Notes under the pieces: model-generated | Database searches by the model: none | Seen by the model: the letters and a program-made list of their open reading frames with translations, nothing else | Told to the model about the DNA's origin: nothing | From: Pseudomonadota bacterium | GTDB taxonomy: Bacteria > Pseudomonadota > Gammaproteobacteria > Burkholderiales > Burkholderiaceae_B | Assembly (NCBI GenBank): GCA_021793095.1 | Contig: JAJYTK010000011.1 | Location: 1-11,839, forward strand | Direction of reading: 5' to 3' | DNA: 11,839 nt | Made by a program: the position numbers and the translations under genes | Shown here: positions 6,242 to 11,839 of the stretch, piece by piece | How positions within the stretch are numbered: the first letter of the stretch is position 1 | Layout: the number at the start of each line of letters is the position of its first letter

Positions 6242-7918
6242 ATGGGACAGTACGTTTTTACTATGAATCGGGTGGGAAAGATTGTGCCCCCACGCCGACA
6301 GATCCTCAGAGATATTTCTTTATCTTTTTTCCCGGGCGCCAAGATCGGTGTATTGGGTTTAAACGGCGCGGGCAAGTCCACCTTGCTACGCATCATGGCT
6401 GGTCTAGATACTGAGATCGAGGGCCAGGCCATCCCCATGTCGGGCATTAATATTGGGTATTTGCCCCAAGAGCCCGAGCTGGATCCCAAGCAAACGGTAC
6501 GTGAGGCCGTAGAAGAGGGGTTGGGCGAGGTATTTCGCGCCAAGGCGCGCTTGGACGAGGTATACGCTGCCTATGCCGAGCCCGATGCCGACTTTGATGC
6601 CTTGGCTGCCGAGCAGGCTGAGCTCGAGGCCATTATTGCTGCGGCTGCCACCAGTGGCAGTGATGACACCGAAACACAGATGGAAATCGCGGCAGATGCC
6701 TTGCGGTTGCCGCCCTGGGATGCCCAGATCGAGCACCTTTCCGGTGGGGAAAAACGCCGCGTGGCTTTATGCCAGCTACTGCTGTCCAAGCCCGATATGC
6801 TGTTGCTGGATGAGCCCACTAACCACTTAGATGCAGAAAGTGTGCACTGGCTCGAGCAATTTTTGACCCAATTCCCTGGCACCGTCGTCGCCGTCACTCA
6901 CGATCGCTATTTCCTGGATAATGCCGCCGGTTGGATTTTAGAGTTAGACCGCGGTCATGGTATTCCTTGGAAGGGCAACTACAGTTCCTGGCTCGAGCAA
7001 AAAGAAGATCGCTTGGCCCAAGAAGAGGCCGCCGAAAGCGCGCGCCAACGCACTATCCGCAAAGAGTTGGAATGGGTGCGTCAAAACCCCAAGGGGCGTC
7101 AGGCCAAGTCTAAAGCGCGTTTGAATCGCTTCGAAGAGCTGTCGTCTTATGAGTATCAACGCCGTAACGAGACGCAGGAGATCTTTATTCCTGTGGCCGA
7201 GCGCTTGGGCAATGAGGTCATCGAGTTTACCAATGTCAGCAAAGGCTATGATGATCGTTTGCTGATTGATGACTTGAGTTTCAGTGTCCCTCCTGGCGCC
7301 ATTGTAGGTATTATTGGGCCCAACGGGGCAGGTAAATCCACGCTTTTTCGCATGATCAGTGGCCAAGAACAGCCCGATCAGGGCGAGATTAAATTGGGCC
7401 AAACAGTGCAAATAGCGCATGTGGATCAGTCACGTTCTGATTTGCCCGATGAGAAAAGCGTATTCGAGGCGCTCTCGGTAGAGGGCTCCGACAATATCGA
7501 GGTGGGTCGTCACTCTATCCCCGTGCGGGCCTATCTGAGCCGTTTTAATTTCCGCGGCGCGGATCAAAATAAAAAGGTGGGTCAATTATCCGGGGGGGAG
7601 CGCGGCCGCCTACATTTGGCCAAGACCCTAGTGACCGGCGGCAATGTGCTGTTGCTTGACGAGCCCTCCAACGACTTGGATGTCGAGACACTGCGCGCCC
7701 TTGAGGATGCCCTGCTAGAGTTTGCTGGTTGTGTGCTGGTGATCAGTCACGATCGCTGGTTCCTCGATCGTATTGCGACGCATATCTTGGCCTTCGAGGG
7801 GGATTCTCACGTCGAGTTTTTTGCCGGCAACTACCAAGAGTACGAAGAGGACAAGCGCCGTCGCCTGGGCGAGCAGGCAGCTCAGCCGCGCCGTATTCGC
7901 TACAAGCCGTTGCGCTAG
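6242..7918 (+). CDS. ettA: EttA, ABC-F energy-dependent translational throttle
   Basis: EttA is a cytosolic ABC-F ATPase that binds the ribosomal E site and gates the first elongation steps according to ATP/ADP status. The 558-residue product has two soluble ABC domains and no membrane segment. Domain 1 has Walker A GLNGAGKS (39-46), the arm subdomain (about 95-140), LSGGE (166-170), LLLDEPTNHLD (187-197) and H-loop THDR. The linker (about 240-325) is the P-site tRNA interaction motif, including ELEWVRQNPKGRQAKSKARL, which matches EttA rather than Uup or ribosome-protection ABC-F proteins. Domain 2 has Walker A GPNGAGKS (359-366), LSGGERGRLHLAK (449-461), LLDEPSNDLD and SHDR. The N-terminus (MGQYVFTMNRVGKIVPPRR) aligns with E. 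coli EttA from its first residue, fixing the start at 6242 despite the weak ribosome binding site. Both catalytic glutamates are present. A strong terminator follows. Confidence 0.97.
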   Translation: MGQYVFTMNRVGKIVPPRRQILRDISLSFFPGAKIGVLGLNGAGKSTLLRIMAGLDTEIEGQAIPMSGINIGYLPQEPELDPKQTVREAVEEGLGEVFRAKARLDEVYAAYAEPDADFDALAAEQAELEAIIAAAATSGSDDTETQMEIAADALRLPPWDAQIEHLSGGEKRRVALCQLLLSKPDMLLLDEPTNHLDAESVHWLEQFLTQFPGTVVAVTHDRYFLDNAAGWILELDRGHGIPWKGNYSSWLEQKEDRLAQEEAAESARQRTIRKELEWVRQNPKGRQAKSKARLNRFEELSSYEYQRRNETQEIFIPVAERLGNEVIEFTNVSKGYDDRLLIDDLSFSVPPGAIVGIIGPNGAGKSTLFRMISGQEQPDQGEIKLGQTVQIAHVDQSRSDLPDEKSVFEALSVEGSDNIEVGRHSIPVRAYLSRFNFRGADQNKKVGQLSGGERGRLHLAKTLVTGGNVLLLDEPSNDLDVETLRALEDALLEFAGCVLVISHDRWFLDRIATHILAFEGDSHVEFFAGNYQEYEEDKRRRLGEQAAQPRRIRYKPLR

Positions 7919-7954
7919 TTTTTAGGCACAAAGTTAATCGCTTAATGGATAGAA

Positions 7955-7989
7955 AAAGGGGGTGCGATGGCCGCACCCCCTTTGTTTTT
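7955..7989 (+). terminator. Rho-independent terminator of ettA
   Basis: A perfect 12-bp stem AAAGGGGGTGCG / CGCACCCCCTTT (7955-7966 and 7972-7983) with loop ATGGC is followed by G and five T residues (7985-7989). It begins 37 bp after the ettA stop codon. Confidence 0.93.
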
Positions 7990-8060
7990 GAGCCGTTAAA
8001 CAAGCATCAATAAGATACAAAAAAACACCCAATTTTGTTGTTGCTTACTATCAATTGGGC

Positions 8061-8066
8061 TATCTT
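8061..8066 (+). promoter_or_regulatory. Possible -10 box of the OsmB-like gene
   Basis: TATCTT, preceded by C as in the CTATACT-type boxes favoured by RpoS, lies 28 bp before the ATG at 8095. The best upstream hexamers (TTGCTT 8041-8046, 14-base spacing) are poorly placed, which would suit a -35-independent stress promoter. E. coli osmB is RpoS-regulated; its regulation here is inference. Confidence 0.35.
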
Positions 8067-8094
8067 ATTAAAGTAAAGCTTTAAGGAGTTTATG

Positions 8095-8319
8095 ATGCAA
8101 AAAAGATGGACTAAAGGCGTGTTAGCATGCGCATTGATTGCCTCTTTGGCAGGCTGTGCCTCTTGGGATAGCATGTCTTCACGGCAGAAAAGCGCCACCA
8201 CTGGTGCAGGGGTAGGCGGCGTGGCCGGGGCAGTGATTTCTGGGGGCGGTATCCTAGGCACCGTAGGGGGCGCTGCCATTGGTGGGGTGATCGGCGATCA
8301 AATCGGCAAGAATCCCTAA
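8095..8319 (+). CDS. osmB: OsmB-like glycine-zipper outer-membrane lipoprotein
   Basis: A small lipoprotein of the OsmB type, whose E. coli member is induced by osmotic and stationary-phase stress; the exact role is not settled. A basic start (MQKRWTKG), a hydrophobic stretch and the lipobox LAGC place the lipidated Cys at residue 21. Ala/Ser follow the Cys, so outer-membrane sorting is likely. The mature part has a glycine zipper (GAGVGGVAGAVISGGGILGT) and GGAAIGGVIGDQIGK, closely matching the OsmB C-terminus. Length (74 residues) agrees with OsmB (72). AGGAG at 8084-8088 gives 6 bases to ATG 8095 but only 3 to the in-frame ATG 8092, so I chose 8095; the other would add one Met. It lies behind the ettA terminator and converges on minE. 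Other glycine-zipper lipoproteins are the alternative, so the symbol is by similarity. Confidence 0.85.
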   Translation: MQKRWTKGVLACALIASLAGCASWDSMSSRQKSATTGAGVGGVAGAVISGGGILGTVGGAAIGGVIGDQIGKNP

Positions 8320-8346
8320 GTAATTGTTTTAAACTATTAAATATGA

Positions 8347-8373
8347 GCTGGCGGGTGCAGCAGCCCGCCCAGC
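8347..8373. terminator. Hairpin between convergent osmB and minE, probable terminator
   Basis: GCTGGCGGG (8347-8355) pairs with CCCGCCCAGC (8364-8373) with one bulged base and an 8-base loop. On the minus strand it lies about 60 bases after the minE stop and is followed by a T-rich stretch (TCATATTTAATAGTTT); on the plus strand no T-run follows. It therefore fits best as the end of the min transcript, perhaps helping termination of osmB too. Confidence 0.55.
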
Positions 8374-8406
8374 CATCGGCGCGCAAAGGATTAATAATAA
8401 AATTTT

Positions 8407-8444
8407 GCGCCGGTTATGATTTCTTGTGCCGGTTATGCTTTCTT
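8407..8444. repeat. 19-bp tandem direct repeat overlapping the end of minE
   Basis: GCGCCGGTTATGATTTCTT (8407-8425) is followed at once by GTGCCGGTTATGCTTTCTT (8426-8444), two units differing at 2 of 19 positions. The right unit contains the minE stop codon (8433-8435) and its last three sense codons; the left unit is non-coding. This looks like a slippage duplication of the gene's end. Confidence 0.85.
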
Positions 8445-8699
8445 TTCCTCGCCGGGCATTTCGATTTTAACCTCGAGCACTTCGAGCTCATCTTTCTTGT
8501 CTAAGTTGACCTGAATATCATCGGGGTTGATTTTTACGTATCGGGAAATCACCTCGACCAGCTCTTTTTGTAAACGCGGCAGATAGTCAGGGGTGACGCC
8601 GCCGTGGCCACGCTCGTTGATCAGGATGAGTTGCAGTCTGTCTTTGGCCACAGAGGCTGATTTTTTTCTGCTCCCTAGCAGGAAAGAAAGGAAAGACAT
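8433..8699 (-). CDS. minE: MinE, cell division topological specificity factor
   Basis: MinE stimulates MinD ATPase, displaces MinC and drives the pole-to-pole oscillation that confines division to midcell. The 88-residue product matches E. coli MinE (88). The N-terminus [15 protein letters not shown] is the amphipathic membrane-targeting segment; [14 protein letters not shown] (about 18-31) is the MinD-contact helix/strand; the rest, including [19 protein letters not shown] and VLEVKIEMP, is the dimerising topological specificity domain. The tail is EEKKA. It starts 2 bp after the minD stop, with a strong GGAGG site inside the end of minD, 9 bases before the ATG, so the two genes are surely co-transcribed and possibly translationally coupled. 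Confidence 0.97.
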   Translation of the reverse strand: MSFLSFLLGSRKKSASVAKDRLQLILINERGHGGVTPDYLPRLQKELVEVISRYVKINPDDIQVNLDKKDELEVLEVKIEMPGEEKKA

Positions 8700-8701
8700 G
8701 A

Positions 8702-9517
8702 TTACTTTCCTCCAAAAAGTCGTTTAAAGAGTCCCGGCTTTTCATAGTCTACAAAACGCATGGAAATATCTTTGCCGAGGTAGCGATCAACTACATCCTG
8801 ATAGGCATGGGCAGCATCACTATCGCGCAAATGCACCACAGGAACCCCCTGGTTTGAGGCCTGCAAGACAATTTCAGATTCGGGAATGACACCGAGCAGC
8901 TTGATGCGCAAAATATCTTCGACGTCTGAGACAGAGAGCATTTCGCCATCGGCGACCCGCTTGGCACTGTAGCGCGTGATGAGCAGGTATTCACTCACGG
9001 GCTCACCACCCTCTTCGGCGCGTTTGGATTTGGCAGAAAGGATGCCCAGGATGCGATCCGAGTCACGCACCGAGGAAATCTCGGGGTTGGTGACCACAAT
9101 AGCATCATCCGCAAAATAAGAGGCCATCAGCGCGCCCGTTTCGATCCCTGCGGGGGAGTCACAGATGATGTACTCGAACTCCATCTCTTTGAGTTCATCG
9201 AGTACTTTGCCCACGCCCTCTTGGGTTAAAGCGTCTTTATCGCGGGTTTGCGAGGCTGGCAAGATAAATAAGTTTTCTAGTTGTTTATCGCGAATGAGTG
9301 CCTGATTTAACGTGGCCTCGCCTTGTATGACGTTGACAAAATCATAGACGACGCGACGCTCGCACCCCATGATGAGATCGAGGTTACGTAAGCCGACATC
9401 AAAATCAATTACTGCTGTTTTATGGCCGCGAATGGCGAGACCGGCCGCGAAACTGGCACTGGTGGTGGTTTTCCCCACGCCACCCTTGCCTGAAGTCACC
9501 ACAACGATTCGTGTCAT
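8702..9517 (-). CDS. minD: MinD, septum-site-determining ATPase
   Basis: MinD is the membrane-binding ATPase that carries MinC to the membrane and oscillates under MinE control. The deviant Walker [10 protein letters not shown] (residues 10-18) contains the signature lysine K11 and P-loop K16. [16 protein letters not shown] and CDSPAGIE (the second switch/Walker B region) are intact. The C-terminus [14 protein letters not shown] is the amphipathic membrane-targeting helix. The product is 271 residues (E. coli 270). I chose ATG 9517, giving [13 protein letters not shown] as in the family; an in-frame ATG at 9529 would directly touch the AAGGA site, which instead sits 11 bases before 9517. A 163-bp gap separates it from minC, more than for minD-minE, so an internal promoter is possible. 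Confidence 0.97.
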   Translation of the reverse strand: MTRIVVVTSGKGGVGKTTTSASFAAGLAIRGHKTAVIDFDVGLRNLDLIMGCERRVVYDFVNVIQGEATLNQALIRDKQLENLFILPASQTRDKDALTQEGVGKVLDELKEMEFEYIICDSPAGIETGALMASYFADDAIVVTNPEISSVRDSDRILGILSAKSKRAEEGGEPVSEYLLITRYSAKRVADGEMLSVSDVEDILRIKLLGVIPESEIVLQASNQGVPVVHLRDSDAAHAYQDVVDRYLGKDISMRFVDYEKPGLFKRLFGGK

Positions 9518-9680
9518 GACGGTGTGCATCCTTAAAAGTTAATAACGCGCTTTAAGTGGGCCATCATCCTAACGATGACCGATAATGCCTGTGGCGTCCT
9601 TGATTTTAAAAGAAACCGGGGCACATGCAACAGTAACGTTGGCACGGTTTAGTATTTTACGCAAGTGTATTGAACAATGC
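9518..9680 (-). promoter_or_regulatory. minC-minD spacer with a possible minDE promoter
   Basis: On the minus strand this spacer contains TTGTTC, 17 bases, then TACTAA (about 9644-9672), a weak -35/-10 pair that could drive minD and minE separately from minC. Further on, CTTAAA and TTTAAG flank a 14-base loop close to the ribosome binding site of minD. Both are suggestions from pattern only. Confidence 0.3.
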
Positions 9681-10547
9681 TTAACGGATTGATTCAATTT
9701 TTAAGCTCTCTCCATGTAAGGAAATCACTGCATTTTGATTGCGGTGCTGATCAGGCAGTGCCTCTTCGATCACTTTATAGACGCCAGCGATGGCAATGAG
9801 CTCAGGATCGAGCTCAGTAGTGAAAATGCGGGCCTCTGTATTACCGCTGGCACCCGCCATCGCGCGCCCGCGCAGCGGCCCGTAGACATGGATATTGCCA
9901 TCGGCAATAACCTCGGCCCCTTGGCTCACCACACCAATAATAATCAGATCACTATCCTGGGCATAGATGCGCTGCCCCGAGCGCAACTGACGCTGGATAA
10001 CCTTGGTGGGTCGAGCACCGTTCTGAGTCGTATTGGAATCGGGGCTGTCGATCTCGGGGGTGGGGTTTTCTTGGGCTGTTTCCTGGGGGGTTGCGGCAGG
10101 TGCTGCTGTGTCCGTTGCCTCAGCCGCCGCCTTAGTTTCTAAGGCGGCGGTATCTTGGGGGGCAGAGGCATCCGCTGCGGTTGAGGGGGGCGCCGTATGG
10201 GTGGACTCTGAGCTTGGGCGCGCTTGTGGCCGAGACAGACTCAACAGCGGCAGCCCCGCCTCTTCGGCGCTGCGGGCGGCGGCCCCCGTGGCCACCACCC
10301 CCAGAGGATGTAATTCGTGCGCCCGCAAACAGTCTTGGAGTGTCGCCCAGTCAAGCCCCTCTTGGAGGGCGCTGGCATCGATGACTACGGCTTCGCCAGC
10401 AAAAAAACCAGCCGATTGCTCGAGATGTTGTTGCAGCTGGGTGAGCAGCGTGTCGAGATCTTGGGGCTGCAGCACTAACCGGACGGTATCTAAGGTCGCG
10501 CTTTTAAAATCAATGGCTCTATCGGGTGTGCGCTCTTGTTGTGTCAC
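9681..10547 (-). CDS. minC: MinC, septum formation inhibitor with a long linker
   Basis: MinC blocks FtsZ ring assembly away from midcell and is recruited to the membrane by MinD. Residues about 11-105 form the FtsZ-binding N-terminal domain ([35 protein letters not shown]). Residues 181-288 form the C-terminal beta-helix that binds MinD and the FtsZ tail ([55 protein letters not shown]). Between them lies a low-complexity Ala/Thr/Pro/Ser/Glu linker of about 75 residues (106-180), making the protein 288 residues against 231 in E. coli. The start is GTG at 10547 with AAAGG six bases upstream; no ATG is nearby. It begins 17 bp after the glnS stop, suggesting a shared transcript. The linker coding sequence includes a perfect hairpin at 10124-10150. 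Confidence 0.96.
   Translation of the reverse strand: MTQQERTPDRAIDFKSATLDTVRLVLQPQDLDTLLTQLQQHLEQSAGFFAGEAVVIDASALQEGLDWATLQDCLRAHELHPLGVVATGAAARSAEEAGLPLLSLSRPQARPSSESTHTAPPSTAADASAPQDTAALETKAAAEATDTAAPAATPQETAQENPTPEIDSPDSNTTQNGARPTKVIQRQLRSGQRIYAQDSDLIIIGVVSQGAEVIADGNIHVYGPLRGRAMAGASGNTEARIFTTELDPELIAIAGVYKVIEEALPDQHRNQNAVISLHGESLKIESIR
10124..10150. repeat. Perfect 12-bp hairpin within the minC linker coding sequence
   Basis: CCGCCGCCTTAG (10124-10135) and CTAAGGCGGCGG (10139-10150) are perfect inverted copies around the loop TTT (AAA in the minC transcript). It encodes part of the Ala-rich linker (residues AALETKAA). No T-run follows on the minus strand. Confidence 0.8.
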
Positions 10548-10564
10548 GTGGCACCTTTAGAAAA

Positions 10565-11839
10565 TTAGACCCAGTTATCGCGCAGTGTGGCAGTGCGATT
10601 CAAAACTGGGCGTTCGGGAGTGGAAAGCTCGCGATCAGCAACGAAATAACCTAAGCGTTCAAACTGCCAAAAGGCCTCAGGCTCAGCAACGAGGCCAGGC
10701 TCTACCCATGCCTGCACCGTTTGCATAGAGTCTGGATTGATCAGGCTCAGGAAATCTTTGTCGCCAATATCTGGATGAGGGTCGGTAAACAGGCGGTCGT
10801 AGAGGCGCACCTCGGCCGAGAGCGCATGCTTGACACTGACCCAGGTAATGGCCCCGCGGACGCGGACTGAGCTGGCGCCAGGGGTCCCTGATTTAGTGTC
10901 AGGGATATACTCAGCATACACCTCGGTCACATTGCCCGCATCGTCCTTTTTAAAACCAGTGCACTCAACGATATAAGCGTATTTGAGGCGTACCTTGTTG
11001 CCGGGATAGAGACGGAAATAGCGCTTCTCTGGGTCCTCGCGGAAATCATCACGCTCGATCCAGAGCTCGCGGGTAAAGCTAAAGTGGCGCTGGCCGGCCT
11101 CAGGATCATGCGGACTGAGCGGTGCCGTGCAAGGCTCATCGTGATCCTCGGGCAAGTTGGTGATGATAAGTTTGATGGGATCCAGTACGGCAACACTGCG
11201 TGGGGCGACGGGATCCAGCACATCGCGTAGTGATTGCTCGAGCACGCTATAGTCGATGCGAGAGTCTGCCTTGGAAACACCAATGCGGTCGCAAAATAGG
11301 CGAATGGCCTCGGGGGTATAACCGCGACGACGCAGGCCCGCCAGGGTCGGCAAGCGCGGGTCATCCCAGCCCTCGACATGACCATTTTCTACGAGTTGAC
11401 GCAGCTTGCGCTTGCTGGTCACTACATGAGTCAAATATAGGCGTGCAAATTCGATTTGTTGCGGCAAGGGGTCGGTGAAAAAGCCCAACTCACTGAGTTT
11501 TTCCAACGTCCAGTTATAAAAAGGGCGTTGGTCTTCAAACTCTAGGGTGCACAGACTGTGTGTAATCATCTCGAGTGCATCTTCAACAGGGTGAGCCCAG
11601 CTATACATGGGGTAGATGCACCATTTGTCGCCTGTGCGGTGGTGTTCCGCATGGCGGATCCTGTAGATGACGGGATCGCGCATGTTGATATTGGGTGAGC
11701 CCATATCGATTTTGGCCCGCAGGCACATGCTGCCGTTGGGGTGCTTGCCGTCTCTCATCTCGCGCAGCAATTGCAGCGACTCTGCTGCAGGGCGATCGCG
11801 CCAGGGCGAGGGAGTTCCTTTTTCAGTCAATGTGCCTCG
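10565..11839 (-). CDS. glnS: Glutaminyl-tRNA synthetase, N-terminus beyond window
   Basis: GlnRS charges tRNA-Gln with glutamine in the cytoplasm. The visible 424 residues are the C-terminal three quarters of a class I synthetase; the nucleotide-binding HIGH-type motif lies beyond the right edge. The frame stays open to the edge (residues RGTLTEKGTPSPWRDRP there match the family's catalytic domain), so the TTG at 11828-11830 is an internal Leu codon, not a start. AKIDMGSPNINMRDPVIYRI and CIYPMYSWAHPVEDAL are active-site regions. VVTSKRKL is the KMSKS-loop equivalent, with TSK where E. coli has MSK. After it come GWDDPRLPTLAGLRRRGYTPEAI and the two anticodon-binding beta-barrels (VRLKYAYIVECTGF, NRTATLRDNWV). 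It lies 17 bp upstream of minC on the same strand. Presence of GlnRS means direct tRNA-Gln charging rather than reliance on GatCAB for this tRNA. Confidence 0.97.
   Translation of the reverse strand, partial: RGTLTEKGTPSPWRDRPAAESLQLLREMRDGKHPNGSMCLRAKIDMGSPNINMRDPVIYRIRHAEHHRTGDKWCIYPMYSWAHPVEDALEMITHSLCTLEFEDQRPFYNWTLEKLSELGFFTDPLPQQIEFARLYLTHVVTSKRKLRQLVENGHVEGWDDPRLPTLAGLRRRGYTPEAIRLFCDRIGVSKADSRIDYSVLEQSLRDVLDPVAPRSVAVLDPIKLIITNLPEDHDEPCTAPLSPHDPEAGQRHFSFTRELWIERDDFREDPEKRYFRLYPGNKVRLKYAYIVECTGFKKDDAGNVTEVYAEYIPDTKSGTPGASSVRVRGAITWVSVKHALSAEVRLYDRLFTDPHPDIGDKDFLSLINPDSMQTVQAWVEPGLVAEPEAFWQFERLGYFVADRELSTPERPVLNRTATLRDNWV

Noticed and set aside
9735..10560. Long plus-strand open frames opposite minC (135 and 175 codons)
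   Set aside because: They are shadows produced by the GC-rich, low-complexity linker; minC on the other strand is certain and the shadow products show no family features.
4770..11250. Recurring CTCGAG/GCTCGAGCAA words as a possible uptake or chi-like repeat
   Set aside because: Most are the codons for Leu-Glu-Gln in frame within genes, so codon preference explains them.
11828..11830. TTG as a start codon for glnS
   Set aside because: The frame continues to the window edge with family-typical residues, so the codon is internal.
1..11839. Mobile element, CRISPR array, toxin-antitoxin or defence system
   Set aside because: No transposase, integrase, repeat-spacer array, attachment site or paired small genes were found; the content is chromosomal housekeeping.

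Overview
This is a bacterial chromosomal window, most likely from a betaproteobacterium of the order Burkholderiales, close to Alcaligenaceae. The reasons are the double-length UvrA, a MinC with a long Ala/Thr/Pro-rich linker, the GlnRS and EttA sequence types, and moderate GC with dense short intergenic spaces. This placement is inference from protein character; no 16S or other marker lies in the window. I see no insertion sequence, prophage gene, CRISPR array, tRNA or rRNA.

Layout. Positions 1-4267 (minus strand) hold the first 1422 codons of a giant UvrA-type protein that runs off the left edge: a complete UvrA unit followed by most of a second. Divergent from it, across a 115-bp gap, is a 42-codon gene for a basic protein I do not recognise (4383-4511, plus). 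It has its own -10 box, ribosome binding site and a very clear terminator. A family 2 glycosyltransferase follows (4663-5652, plus), and its stop codon abuts the stop codon of an unrecognised acidic 154-residue protein (5653-6117, minus). Next come the ABC-F translation factor EttA (6242-7918, plus), a strong terminator, and an OsmB-like glycine-zipper lipoprotein (8095-8319, plus). The right third is a minus-strand cluster read right to left: glnS (3' part), minC, minD, minE. It converges on osmB across a 113-bp spacer.

Function. The content is mostly housekeeping: nucleotide excision repair (UvrA), translation (GlnRS, EttA), division-site placement (MinC inhibitor, MinD membrane ATPase, MinE oscillation factor) and cell envelope (glycosyltransferase, lipoprotein). 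The Min genes form one system. glnS sits 17 bp upstream of minC and is probably co-transcribed with it. minD is preceded by a 163-bp gap that may carry its own promoter.

Less ordinary points: the two UvrA units appear to have lost different accessory domains; the 42-residue gene is an isolated, well-formed small gene with three consecutive hairpins behind it; minC carries a perfect 12-bp hairpin inside its linker coding sequence; and the 3' end of minE lies in a 19-bp tandem duplication. I did not find a clearly new multi-gene system here.
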